The position numbers and the translations under genes are program-made. A DNA stretch of 5,881 nt, taken from JBBKXP01 sp038251315 (GTDB lineage Bacteria; Pseudomonadota; Alphaproteobacteria; Rhodobacterales; Rhodobacteraceae). The notes under the pieces were generated by a model. That model made no database searches. It worked only from the letters and a program-made list of their open reading frames with translations, and was not told where the DNA came from. The stretch covers positions 1-5,881 of the forward strand of contig JBBSBK010000138.1 of the NCBI GenBank assembly GCA_038251315.1. Reading direction: 5' to 3'. Shown here piece after piece: positions 1-5,880 of the stretch (positions are counted from its first letter, which is position 1; each line of letters begins with the position of its first letter).

Positions 1-1
1 C

Positions 2-370
2 GCAGACTTCGAGCGGGCGCAGGCGGCGCTCGCCTCCGGTGACTTTCGCGGCGCCGCTGACCAGCTTGCGACCTTCAGCACGTCCTACCCTGGCTCTCCG
101 CTAGGGCAGCAGGCGCACTACCTGCGCGGTCAGGCCTTCGAAGGGTTGGGCGACATGACCAACGCGGCGCGCGCCTATCTCGATGCGTTTTCCGGCAATC
201 CGACCGGAACCGTTGCCCCCGACGCCCTGTTAAAGCTCGGGTCAGCACTCGGGTCGATCGGCCAGACGCAGGATGCCTGCATCACCTTGACCGAGGTGGG
301 CACAAGGTTCCCAGGCAACCCTGCCGTTCTCGAAGCGGAATCGGCAAAGCGCAATCTGGGCTGTCAGTGA
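2..370 (+). CDS. cpoB: CpoB/YbgF, Tol-Pal-associated periplasmic TPR protein (C-terminal part only)
   Basis: This is the last 122 residues of a gene that begins before the window; the frame is open from base 2 to the TGA at 368-370. In the known family, CpoB (YbgF) is a periplasmic protein with an N-terminal coiled coil and a C-terminal TPR domain. It binds TolA and coordinates peptidoglycan synthesis with outer-membrane constriction at division. What is visible is the TPR domain: three helical-pair repeats with the spacing Ala-Leu-Ala-Ser-Gly-Asp-Phe, then Tyr-Leu-Arg-Gly-Gln-Ala, then Leu-Leu-Lys-Leu-Gly-Ser-Ala-Leu, with the Phe-Pro-Gly-Asn-Pro turn near the end. Two cysteines (codons 278-280 and 362-364) could form a disulfide in the periplasm; that is inference. 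The next gene, tilS, overlaps by four bases, as in other alphaproteobacteria. The signal peptide and coiled coil lie outside the window. Confidence 0.88.
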   Translation, partial: ADFERAQAALASGDFRGAADQLATFSTSYPGSPLGQQAHYLRGQAFEGLGDMTNAARAYLDAFSGNPTGTVAPDALLKLGSALGSIGQTQDACITLTEVGTRFPGNPAVLEAESAKRNLGCQ

Positions 371-1611
371 TCCGCGACGACGACGCCGTACTGCGGCAGC
401 TTGTCGGGCTTCCCTTCATCGGATCCAGTGACCTCCACATCGGTGTGGCGGTATCGGGCGGCGGCGATTCCGTCGCCTTGCTGGATTTGATCGATCACTT
501 CGGCCAGTCCCGCAACGTCACCATCAGTGCCGCGACCGTGAACCACGGCCTGCGCCCTGAAGCGGTACAAGAGGCCGCCACGGTTGCCGCCTTTTGCGCC
601 GCTCGCGGCATTGGCCATGCGACCCTGCACTGGGATGGCGCCGCCGCCCCAGGCAACCTCCAAAACGCCGCCCGCAATGCCCGCTACCGGCTTCTGGCCG
701 GCTGGGCGCAAGCGCAGGGCATCAGCGTGGTGGCACTTGGCCACACGCAAGACGATCAGGCCGAAACCGTGCTCATGCGAATTGCCCGCGAGGCCGGGGT
801 GGATGGCCTCTCGGGGATGCCCGACAGTTTCACCCGGCACGATCTGCGTTGGACGCGGCCCCTGCTCGACGTCTCCCGCGCCCGGCTGCGGGCTTACCTC
901 GTCCGGCGGGGCATCGCGTGGGTCGATGACCCCTCCAACATCGATCAAGGCTATGAACGGGCGCGGGTGCGCCGGACGCTCGCGGCGCTGACCCCGCTGG
1001 GCATCGGCAACGAGACGCTGGCGAACGTCGCCGCACAGATGGCCGACACGCGCCGCGCACTTGAATTCTTCACCGCACAGGCCGCAGTGACCGCGACGGC
1101 GACGGACCGGGGCGATCTTCTGATCGACGTAACGTGCCTGCACGCCCAACCCGGCGACATCCGCCGCCGCCTTCTTGTCGGGGCGATCATGTGGCTGGCC
1201 TCTGCCACCTATCCGCCACGCCGCGACGACGTGGGGCGGCTGCTGCACGACCTTGGCGGCGATACCAGACAGACCCTTGGCGGCTGCCTGATCGAACGGC
1301 GCGGCCCGACGATCCGCCTGACCCGCGAGGCCCGCGCGGTCGAGGGGCTGAGCAGCGCCACCGACAAGGTCTGGGACGGCCGCTGGCAACTCGACGGCCC
1401 GCATGCGCCCGACCTGACGATCCGCGCCTTGGGCGAAGCCGTTTCGGATTGCCTGGAGTGGCGCGCCTCCGGTCTGCCCCGCAACAGCCTGCTCGCCTCG
1501 CCCGCGATCTGGTACGGCGGCACCTTGATCGCTGCGCCACTGGCCGGACATAACCCCGATTGGCAGGCGCGGATTGTCGCGGATTACGCCGGTTCCCTGA
1601 TTGCGCATTGA
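367..1611 (+). CDS. tilS: tRNA(Ile)-lysidine synthase TilS
   Basis: TilS uses ATP and lysine to convert C34 of the CAU-anticodon tRNA-Ile into lysidine. The tRNA then reads AUA instead of AUG and is charged with Ile; the enzyme is cytosolic and normally essential. The 414-residue product carries the N-type ATP-pyrophosphatase P-loop SGGGDS at residues 30-35. It also has GHTQDDQAET at residues 125-134, the family's signature with two catalytic-site Asp residues, followed by a GLSGM turn, an RPLLDVSR segment and a WVDDPSN segment. All of these are in the order and spacing expected for TilS. The C-terminal part is more divergent and is probably the tRNA-binding region. The chosen start is the GTG at 367, whose last three bases are the cpoB stop (GTGA overlap). 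No clear Shine-Dalgarno is seen, so translation is probably coupled to cpoB. The length is close to that of E. coli TilS. Confidence 0.94.
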   Translation: MIRDDDAVLRQLVGLPFIGSSDLHIGVAVSGGGDSVALLDLIDHFGQSRNVTISAATVNHGLRPEAVQEAATVAAFCAARGIGHATLHWDGAAAPGNLQNAARNARYRLLAGWAQAQGISVVALGHTQDDQAETVLMRIAREAGVDGLSGMPDSFTRHDLRWTRPLLDVSRARLRAYLVRRGIAWVDDPSNIDQGYERARVRRTLAALTPLGIGNETLANVAAQMADTRRALEFFTAQAAVTATATDRGDLLIDVTCLHAQPGDIRRRLLVGAIMWLASATYPPRRDDVGRLLHDLGGDTRQTLGGCLIERRGPTIRLTREARAVEGLSSATDKVWDGRWQLDGPHAPDLTIRALGEAVSDCLEWRASGLPRNSLLASPAIWYGGTLIAAPLAGHNPDWQARIVADYAGSLIAH

Positions 1612-1635
1612 ACCTTTGCCGATCATCTCTATTTT
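1608..1635 (+). promoter_or_regulatory. Possible promoter for ftsH
   Basis: The 81-base gap between tilS and ftsH contains TTGAAC (1608-1613, overlapping the tilS stop) and TATTTT (1630-1635), 16 bases apart. These match the sigma-70 hexamers at four positions each. The same stretch also resembles the alphaproteobacterial sigma-32 form (CTTG, about 17 bases, CYTATNT) with one mismatch in each half. Heat-shock control would fit FtsH biology, but the match is by eye and short AT-rich words can occur by chance. ftsH may also be reached by read-through from cpoB-tilS. Confidence 0.3.
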
Positions 1636-1678
1636 ACTTCTGTGGGAGGGGGCACGAGTGCCGTCACCAATGTCATTC

Positions 1679-1685
1679 AAAGGAG
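1679..1685 (+). promoter_or_regulatory. Strong ribosome binding site that sets the TTG start of ftsH
   Basis: AAAGGAG lies seven bases before the TTG at 1693. It is a near-perfect complement to the 16S rRNA 3' end and the best Shine-Dalgarno in the window. The only other upstream in-frame start of a usual type, GTG at 1642, has no such element, and the first in-frame ATG (1783) would remove the first membrane segment. Confidence 0.8.
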
Positions 1686-1692
1686 CCTCGGT

Positions 1693-3615
1693 TTGGGCAA
1701 CGCGCGAAATATCGTCTTTTGGGTTGTCCTGTTCCTGCTGGTGCTGGCCCTGTTCAACGTCTTCAGTGGCGGCCAATCGACAATGTCGAGCCAGACGCGG
1801 ACCTATTCCGAATTCGTCTCGGCCGTCGACAATGGCGCTGTGACCAAGGTCGAACTGGACGGCGAACGGATCCGCTACACGATGGCCGACAAATCGACCT
1901 ATGTGGCGATCAAACCCCAGGACGCCGAAGTGACAGCGCTGCTGCTGTCCAAGGACATCCCGGTTTCCGCCGACAGTCAGGAACAATCGACGCTGCAATC
2001 GTTCCTGTTGGGCCTGTTGCCTTTCGTGCTGCTGATCGGCGTCTGGGTCTATTTCATGAACCGGATGCAGGGCGGTGGCAAAGGCGGGGCAATGGGTTTC
2101 GGCAAATCCCGCGCCAAACTGCTGACCGAAAAGCACGGTCGCGTGACGTTTGACGACGTGGCGGGCATTGACGAGGCGAAAGAGGAACTTGAAGAAATCG
2201 TCGAATTCCTGCGCAACCCGCAAAAGTTTTCCCGCCTCGGCGGCAAGATCCCCAAAGGCGCGCTGCTTGTCGGCCCTCCGGGCACCGGTAAAACCCTGCT
2301 GGCCCGCGCAATTGCAGGCGAGGCGGGCGTGCCGTTCTTCACCATCTCGGGCTCCGACTTTGTGGAAATGTTCGTCGGCGTCGGCGCATCCCGTGTGCGC
2401 GACATGTTCGAACAGGCCAAGAAGAACGCGCCCTGCATCGTCTTTATCGACGAAATCGACGCCGTGGGTCGCTCCCGCGGTGCCGGTTACGGCGGCGGCA
2501 ACGACGAACGCGAACAGACATTGAACCAGCTTCTGGTCGAAATGGACGGGTTCGAAGCCAACGAGGGTGTCATCATCGTCGCCGCCACCAACCGGCGCGA
2601 CGTGCTTGACCCCGCGCTGCTGCGCCCCGGCCGGTTCGACCGTCAGGTGCAGGTGCCCAACCCCGACATCAAAGGGCGCGAGAAAATCCTCGGCGTTCAT
2701 GCCCGCAAGGTGCCGCTTGGACCCAACGTCGATCTGCGCATCATCGCCCGTGGCTCGCCCGGTTTCTCCGGTGCCGACCTCGCCAACCTCGTGAACGAGG
2801 CCGCGCTGTCCGCCGCCCGCATCGGTCGTCGCTTTGTGGTGATGGACGATTTCGAAATGGCCAAGGATAAGGTCATGATGGGGGCCGAACGCCGCTCGAT
2901 GGTGCTGACCGCCGATCAAAAGGAAAAGACTGCCTACCACGAGGCCGGTCATGCCATCGTCGGGATCAACCTGCCAAAATGCGACCCCGTCTATAAGGCA
3001 ACGATCATCCCGCGCGGCGGCGCGCTCGGCATGGTCATGTCCCTGCCCGAGATGGACAAACTCCAGATGTTCAAGGACGAGGCCGAACAGCGTATCGCCA
3101 TGACAATGGCGGGCAAAGCGGCGGAAATCCTGAAATACGGCCCCGATACGGTGTCGAGCGGCCCGGTAGGTGATATCCAGCAGGCCTCTGCCTTGGCCCG
3201 CGCGATGGTCATGCGTTACGGCATGTCCGACAAGGTCGGCAACATCGACTATCAGGAAGCTGCGCAAAGCTACAGTGGGCAAGGGGCAGGTGGCTTCTCG
3301 ATTTCCGCCAAAACCAAAGAGCTGATCGAATCCGAGGTCAAGCGGATCATCGACGAGGGCTACCAGATAGCCTACAAGATCATCAAGGAAAAGAACGTCG
3401 AATTTGAACGTCTGGCTCAAGGTCTGCTGGAATACGAAACCCTGACGGGCGAAGAGATTCAGCGGGTGATCCGCGGCGAACCACCCCGGCCCGACCCCGA
3501 TGCCGATGACAAGCCCGACAGCGGTGCAGCGGCATCGGTCACGGCCCTGCCAAAGACCAAACCGCGCAAACCCAAAGCGCCCAAGGGCGATCTGGAACCC
3601 GAACCGCTGGCTTGA
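1693..3615 (+). CDS. ftsH: ATP-dependent zinc metalloprotease FtsH
   Basis: FtsH is the hexameric inner-membrane AAA+ protease that pulls misassembled membrane proteins and short-lived regulators into a zinc peptidase chamber. From the TTG start it is 640 residues long (E. coli about 644). Domains in order: membrane segment at about 6-24; small periplasmic domain; second membrane segment at about 103-122; AAA+ module with Walker A GPPGTGKT (194-201), pore motif Phe-Val-Gly (227-229), Walker B VFIDEID (250-256) and arginine fingers R314 and R317; and an M41 peptidase with HEAGH (416-420) plus the third zinc ligand D494. All catalytic residues are present. The last 45 or so residues are a Pro/Lys/Asp-rich tail, which looks disordered. 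The N-terminus Gly-Asn-Ala-Arg-Asn directly after the start matches my recollection of Rhodobacterales FtsH. It is preceded by tilS with an 81-base gap and followed by a hairpin. An ORF-only call from GTG 1642 would wrongly add 17 residues. Confidence 0.97.
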   Translation: MGNARNIVFWVVLFLLVLALFNVFSGGQSTMSSQTRTYSEFVSAVDNGAVTKVELDGERIRYTMADKSTYVAIKPQDAEVTALLLSKDIPVSADSQEQSTLQSFLLGLLPFVLLIGVWVYFMNRMQGGGKGGAMGFGKSRAKLLTEKHGRVTFDDVAGIDEAKEELEEIVEFLRNPQKFSRLGGKIPKGALLVGPPGTGKTLLARAIAGEAGVPFFTISGSDFVEMFVGVGASRVRDMFEQAKKNAPCIVFIDEIDAVGRSRGAGYGGGNDEREQTLNQLLVEMDGFEANEGVIIVAATNRRDVLDPALLRPGRFDRQVQVPNPDIKGREKILGVHARKVPLGPNVDLRIIARGSPGFSGADLANLVNEAALSAARIGRRFVVMDDFEMAKDKVMMGAERRSMVLTADQKEKTAYHEAGHAIVGINLPKCDPVYKATIIPRGGALGMVMSLPEMDKLQMFKDEAEQRIAMTMAGKAAEILKYGPDTVSSGPVGDIQQASALARAMVMRYGMSDKVGNIDYQEAAQSYSGQGAGGFSISAKTKELIESEVKRIIDEGYQIAYKIIKEKNVEFERLAQGLLEYETLTGEEIQRVIRGEPPRPDPDADDKPDSGAAASVTALPKTKPRKPKAPKGDLEPEPLA

Positions 3616-3636
3616 TCGGCGCCACGACGAACGACT

Positions 3637-3669
3637 GCAACCCCGAAGCCACCAGGTTTCGGGGTTTGC
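3637..3669 (+). terminator. Probable transcription terminator hairpin after ftsH
   Basis: Starting 22 bases after the ftsH stop, the left arm 3637-3650 pairs with 3655-3669 around a four-base ACCA loop. The core is AACCCCGAA with TTCGGGGTT (nine perfect pairs), extended inward by a G-T and two C-G pairs and outward by two more pairs past a single bulged T. The following bases are only moderately T-rich (two TTT runs separated by GCG), so it is not a textbook intrinsic terminator. It may act as a weak terminator or as an mRNA 3'-end stabiliser. Confidence 0.6.
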
Positions 3670-3762
3670 GTTTGCGCCCCGCCGCAAACCCCCTTGCTCT
3701 GACGGCTCGGTCATGTTCCCCTTCCAGCGCCTGTTCCTCACCCTCACAACCCCGGAATAACC

Positions 3763-4353
3763 ATGCCCGCCCTGATCCTGTCCCCCCACACCGGCACCAT
3801 CACCTTCCTTGGGCGGGTCGCATCACGCGCCGCCTCCTTGCAGTCCGACGCCGTGGAAACTCTGACGCTGACCTACGCGGGGGCGGACGGCGAGGACCAC
3901 TCCGGCCTGACCCGCAAATCCTGCACCCGGTTCCGCGACGTGCATCCGGTAGGGACCGAGGTGCGCAACACCCGCCAACTCAGCGTCCTGTCGGCCGAGG
4001 AAATGGCCGACATCGCCACCCGGATGCAGATGGATTCCCTCGATGCGCAATTCCTTGGCGCGTCGATCGTCGTCTCGGGCATCCCCGACCTGACGCATCT
4101 GCCGCCCGGATCGCGACTGCAAGGGCCGGACGGCGCGACGATCACGGTCGATCTCGAAAACGGCCCCTGCATCTGGCCCGGCAAGGAAATCGAAAAAGAC
4201 CATCCCGGTTACGGCGCCCGCTTCAAACCTGCGGCCGATGATCGGCGCGGGTTCACCGCATGGGTCGAACGGCCCGGCACCCTGTATCAGGGTGACACGT
4301 TACGCGTGTTCGTGCCCGAACAGCGCCAGTGGCAGCCGGAGTTCGCGCTATAG
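3763..4353 (+). CDS. MOSC domain-containing protein, substrate unknown
   Basis: This 196-residue protein reads as a stand-alone MOSC domain, the beta-barrel fold shared with the C-terminus of molybdenum-cofactor sulfurase. MOSC proteins are thought to handle sulfur or molybdenum-cofactor ligands through a conserved cysteine. What is visible is Asp-His-Ser-Gly at residues 45-48, an NTRQLSVLS stretch from residue 69, and Asn-Gly-Pro-Cys at 133-136. C136 is in the position of the family's conserved cysteine. The last third (Gly-x-Thr-Ala-Trp-Val, then Gly-Asp-Thr-Leu-Arg-Val) looks like the closing strands of the barrel. There is no signal peptide or membrane segment, so it is probably cytosolic. 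The ATG at 3763 has a weak GGA six bases upstream. No molybdoenzyme gene is near, so the context gives no substrate. It sits alone between the ftsH hairpin and the RTX relic. The fold assignment is fairly secure; any specific reaction would be a guess. Confidence 0.8.
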   Translation: MPALILSPHTGTITFLGRVASRAASLQSDAVETLTLTYAGADGEDHSGLTRKSCTRFRDVHPVGTEVRNTRQLSVLSAEEMADIATRMQMDSLDAQFLGASIVVSGIPDLTHLPPGSRLQGPDGATITVDLENGPCIWPGKEIEKDHPGYGARFKPAADDRRGFTAWVERPGTLYQGDTLRVFVPEQRQWQPEFAL

Positions 4354-4583
4354 CAGGAAGTCAGAGGCCTGCAATCCGACCGCATTCTGCACCAGAATCG
4401 ACATGTCTGCGATCCGGTCGCCATTGATGTCGATATAGACAAGCGTGCTCGGTCCGCTGATGAACAGCCTCACTTCGGCCCCCTTCCCTGCTGAAACTGG
4501 CGGCGCCGCGGAAACCGAAGGCGTCGTCGACCAAGGTGCCGAGCGCCGAAACCATCCGGCTGAACGCGGCGGGACAGATTGAG
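4348..4583 (-). pseudogene. Relic of an RTX/serralysin-type secreted protein, C-terminal secretion-signal region
   Basis: Read on the minus strand, the last 40 or so codons before the TAG (plus-strand 4348-4350) give Leu-Phe-Ile-Ser-Gly, then TLVYIDINGDRIADMSI, then Val-Gly-Leu-Gln-Ala-Ser-Asp-Phe-Leu-Leu. This is the pattern of the last beta-roll strands and terminal Asp-Phe-hydrophobic tail of peptidase M10/serralysin C-terminal-type proteins, which leave the cell through type I (ABC) secretion. Further upstream the homology continues in another frame as LVDDAFGFRGAASFS, the strand that normally precedes this segment. A third frame gives LNLSRRVQPDG, which may correspond to the family's usual Ile-Asp-Leu-Ser segment. 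Joining them needs one shift at the C run 4479-4483 and probably another near 4550-4556. No RTX repeats or catalytic domain are present, and the relic fades out before the chorismate mutase gene. It is therefore a truncated, decayed remnant. The left edge is exact; the right edge is approximate. Confidence 0.72.
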
Positions 4584-4673
4584 GGGCTGTTCTAGGACGT
4601 TTTGCCCGGTTGAACCCGGTGCGGCCTGCAGGCAATAAGCGGGTGGTCCACTACGGACCCCCGCGAGGCGTTC
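4584..4673 (+). other. Leader region of the chorismate mutase-folD operon
   Basis: These 90 bases lie between the recognisable end of the RTX relic and the chorismate mutase ATG. They must hold any promoter for the following operon that is not read from upstream. I see no convincing -35/-10 pair: TTGAAC at 4610-4615 with CAATAA at 4633-4638 is a poor match. The hexamer CCCGGT occurs twice in direct orientation (4605-4610 and 4615-4620), ten bases apart. GAGG at 4665-4668 is the ribosome binding site of the next gene. Confidence 0.4.
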
Positions 4674-4967
4674 ATGCAAGACCCCACGACGATCCCGACG
4701 ATGGCCGCGCTGCGGACCGAGATCGACAGTTGCGACCGCGCCCTGATGAAACTGCTGGCACATCGCGCCGCCTTGATCGACCGGGCGATCGCCCTGAAAC
4801 CGGGGGTGGCGATGGCCGCAAGGGTCACGCCCCGGGTCGAACAGGTGGCGCAAAACGCCCGGGTCAACGCCGTGACAGCCGGGTTCGACCCCGACTTTGC
4901 CGAAACACTCTGGCGCCAGATCATCGAATGGTCGATCGCGCGCGAAGAGAAAGTGCTGGGGCGCTGA
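4674..4967 (+). CDS. Chorismate mutase, AroQ class (PchB-like short form)
   Basis: The 97-residue product looks like a complete all-helical AroQ-fold chorismate mutase, which rearranges chorismate to prephenate on the way to Phe and Tyr. By eye, R14, R31 and K42 fall on the active-site residues of this fold (R11, R28 and K39 in E. coli; the same numbers in Pseudomonas PchB). R54 matches E. coli R51 and S87 matches S84. The E. coli residues D48 and E52 are Val here (V51, V55), and the usual C-terminal Gln is Glu (E91). The C-terminal helix pattern Gln-Ile-Ile-Glu-Trp-Ser-Ile-Ala also resembles PchB, an isochorismate-pyruvate lyase. No siderophore or salicylate genes are near, so chorismate mutase is the better call. 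The ATG at 4674 has GAGG five bases upstream. folD follows after 22 bases and is probably co-transcribed. Confidence 0.85.
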   Translation: MQDPTTIPTMAALRTEIDSCDRALMKLLAHRAALIDRAIALKPGVAMAARVTPRVEQVAQNARVNAVTAGFDPDFAETLWRQIIEWSIAREEKVLGR

Positions 4968-4989
4968 CCCCGCAGAAAAGAGGAATGGC

Positions 4990-5880
4990 ATGACGGCCAA
5001 AGTAATCGACGGCAAAGCCTTTGCGGCAGCGGTGCGCGACAAGGTGGCGACCGAGGTCGCACAGATCAAGGCAGAGGCCGGGATCACCCCGGGCCTCGCC
5101 GTGGTGCTGGTCGGCGAGGATCCGGCCAGTCAGGTCTACGTCCGCTCCAAAGGCAAGATGACGCTCGAGGTCGGCATGGCCTCTTTCGAACATAAGCGCG
5201 ACAAGACGATCAGCCAAAGTGACTTGCTGGCGCTCATCGCCGACCTGAACGCCGATCCGAAAGTTCACGGCATTCTCGTGCAGTTACCGCTCCCGCCTCA
5301 CCTCGATTCCGACCTCGTCATCAACAGCATCGACCCGGCCAAGGATGTCGACGGCTTTCACATTTCGAACGTCGGGCTGCTTGGCACCGGACAGCGCAGC
5401 ATGGTGCCCTGCACCCCGCTGGGCTGCCTGATGCTGCTGCGCGACCTGCACGGCAGCCTTTCGGGGATGACCGCGGTGGTGATCGGGCGGTCCAACATCG
5501 TCGGCAAACCGATGGCACAACTGCTGCTGAACGACAGTTGCACGGTGACCATCGCGCATAGCAAGACCCGCGACCTGCCGGGCGTCGTGCGCCGCGCCGA
5601 CATCGTCATCGCCGCTGTCGGCCGCCCCGAAATGGTGATCGGCGATTGGCTCAAACCGGGGGCCACCGTGATCGACGTCGGCATCAACCGGATCGACCGG
5701 GGCGGCAAGACCCAGCTTGTCGGCGACGCCGATTACGCGAGCTGCGCCGCCGTCGCAGGCGCCATCACCCCGGTCCCCGGCGGCGTCGGCCCGATGACCA
5801 TCGCCTGCCTGCTGGCCAACACGGTGACCGCCTGCTGCCGCGCCAGCGGGCTCGACGAACCCCAGGGGCTGACGGCGTGA
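4990..5880 (+). CDS. folD: Bifunctional methylenetetrahydrofolate dehydrogenase / methenyltetrahydrofolate cyclohydrolase FolD
   Basis: FolD interconverts 5,10-methylene-, 5,10-methenyl- and 10-formyl-tetrahydrofolate with NADP, supplying one-carbon units for purines and for formyl-Met-tRNA. The 296-residue protein (E. coli 288) has all key residues at the family's usual numbers: Y50 and the catalytic K54 in YVRSK, Q98 in VQLPLP, and D121 in Lys-Asp-Val-Asp-Gly-Phe. The NADP-binding Rossmann turn GRSNIVGKP is at 166-174, and the C-terminal signature TPVPGGVGPMT is at 260-270. The ATG at 4990 is chosen because AGAGGA (4979-4984) lies five bases upstream and the protein then starts at the expected place; the frame is open further upstream into the chorismate mutase gene, but without a plausible start. 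The 22-base gap to chorismate mutase suggests one operon. The gene is complete; its TGA ends one base before the window edge. Confidence 0.97.
   Translation: MTAKVIDGKAFAAAVRDKVATEVAQIKAEAGITPGLAVVLVGEDPASQVYVRSKGKMTLEVGMASFEHKRDKTISQSDLLALIADLNADPKVHGILVQLPLPPHLDSDLVINSIDPAKDVDGFHISNVGLLGTGQRSMVPCTPLGCLMLLRDLHGSLSGMTAVVIGRSNIVGKPMAQLLLNDSCTVTIAHSKTRDLPGVVRRADIVIAAVGRPEMVIGDWLKPGATVIDVGINRIDRGGKTQLVGDADYASCAAVAGAITPVPGGVGPMTIACLLANTVTACCRASGLDEPQGLTA

Noticed and set aside
1642..1692. GTG at 1642 as the ftsH start.
   Set aside because: It lacks a Shine-Dalgarno, and the 17 extra residues do not look like the start of FtsH. TTG 1693 has a near-ideal ribosome binding site and the expected N-terminus.
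364..3789. A 1141-codon open frame on the minus strand across tilS, the gap and ftsH.
   Set aside because: It is in exact antisense register to both genes, so it stays open simply because they use no TTA, CTA or TCA codons, as expected at high GC. Its translation is His/Arg/Gly-rich with no recognisable domain, and the sense genes are certain.
4464..4595. Plus-strand frame ending VPSAETIRLNAAGQIEGLF then TAG, which looks like a natural protein C-terminus.
   Set aside because: It has no start codon after the in-frame TGA at 4461-4463, no ribosome binding site, and lies antisense to the RTX relic, which has a recognisable family pattern. A second gene remnant cannot be fully excluded, but I do not recognise it.
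4605..4638. TTGAAC (4610) with CAATAA (4633) as a promoter for chorismate mutase-folD.
   Set aside because: The spacing of 17 is right, but the -10 element is a poor match, so it is not listed as a promoter.
4470..5087. 205-codon minus-strand open frame opposite chorismate mutase and the start of folD.
   Set aside because: It is a shadow of the chorismate mutase coding sequence. Only its last part (left of about 4583) overlaps the RTX relic, and the rest shows no family pattern.
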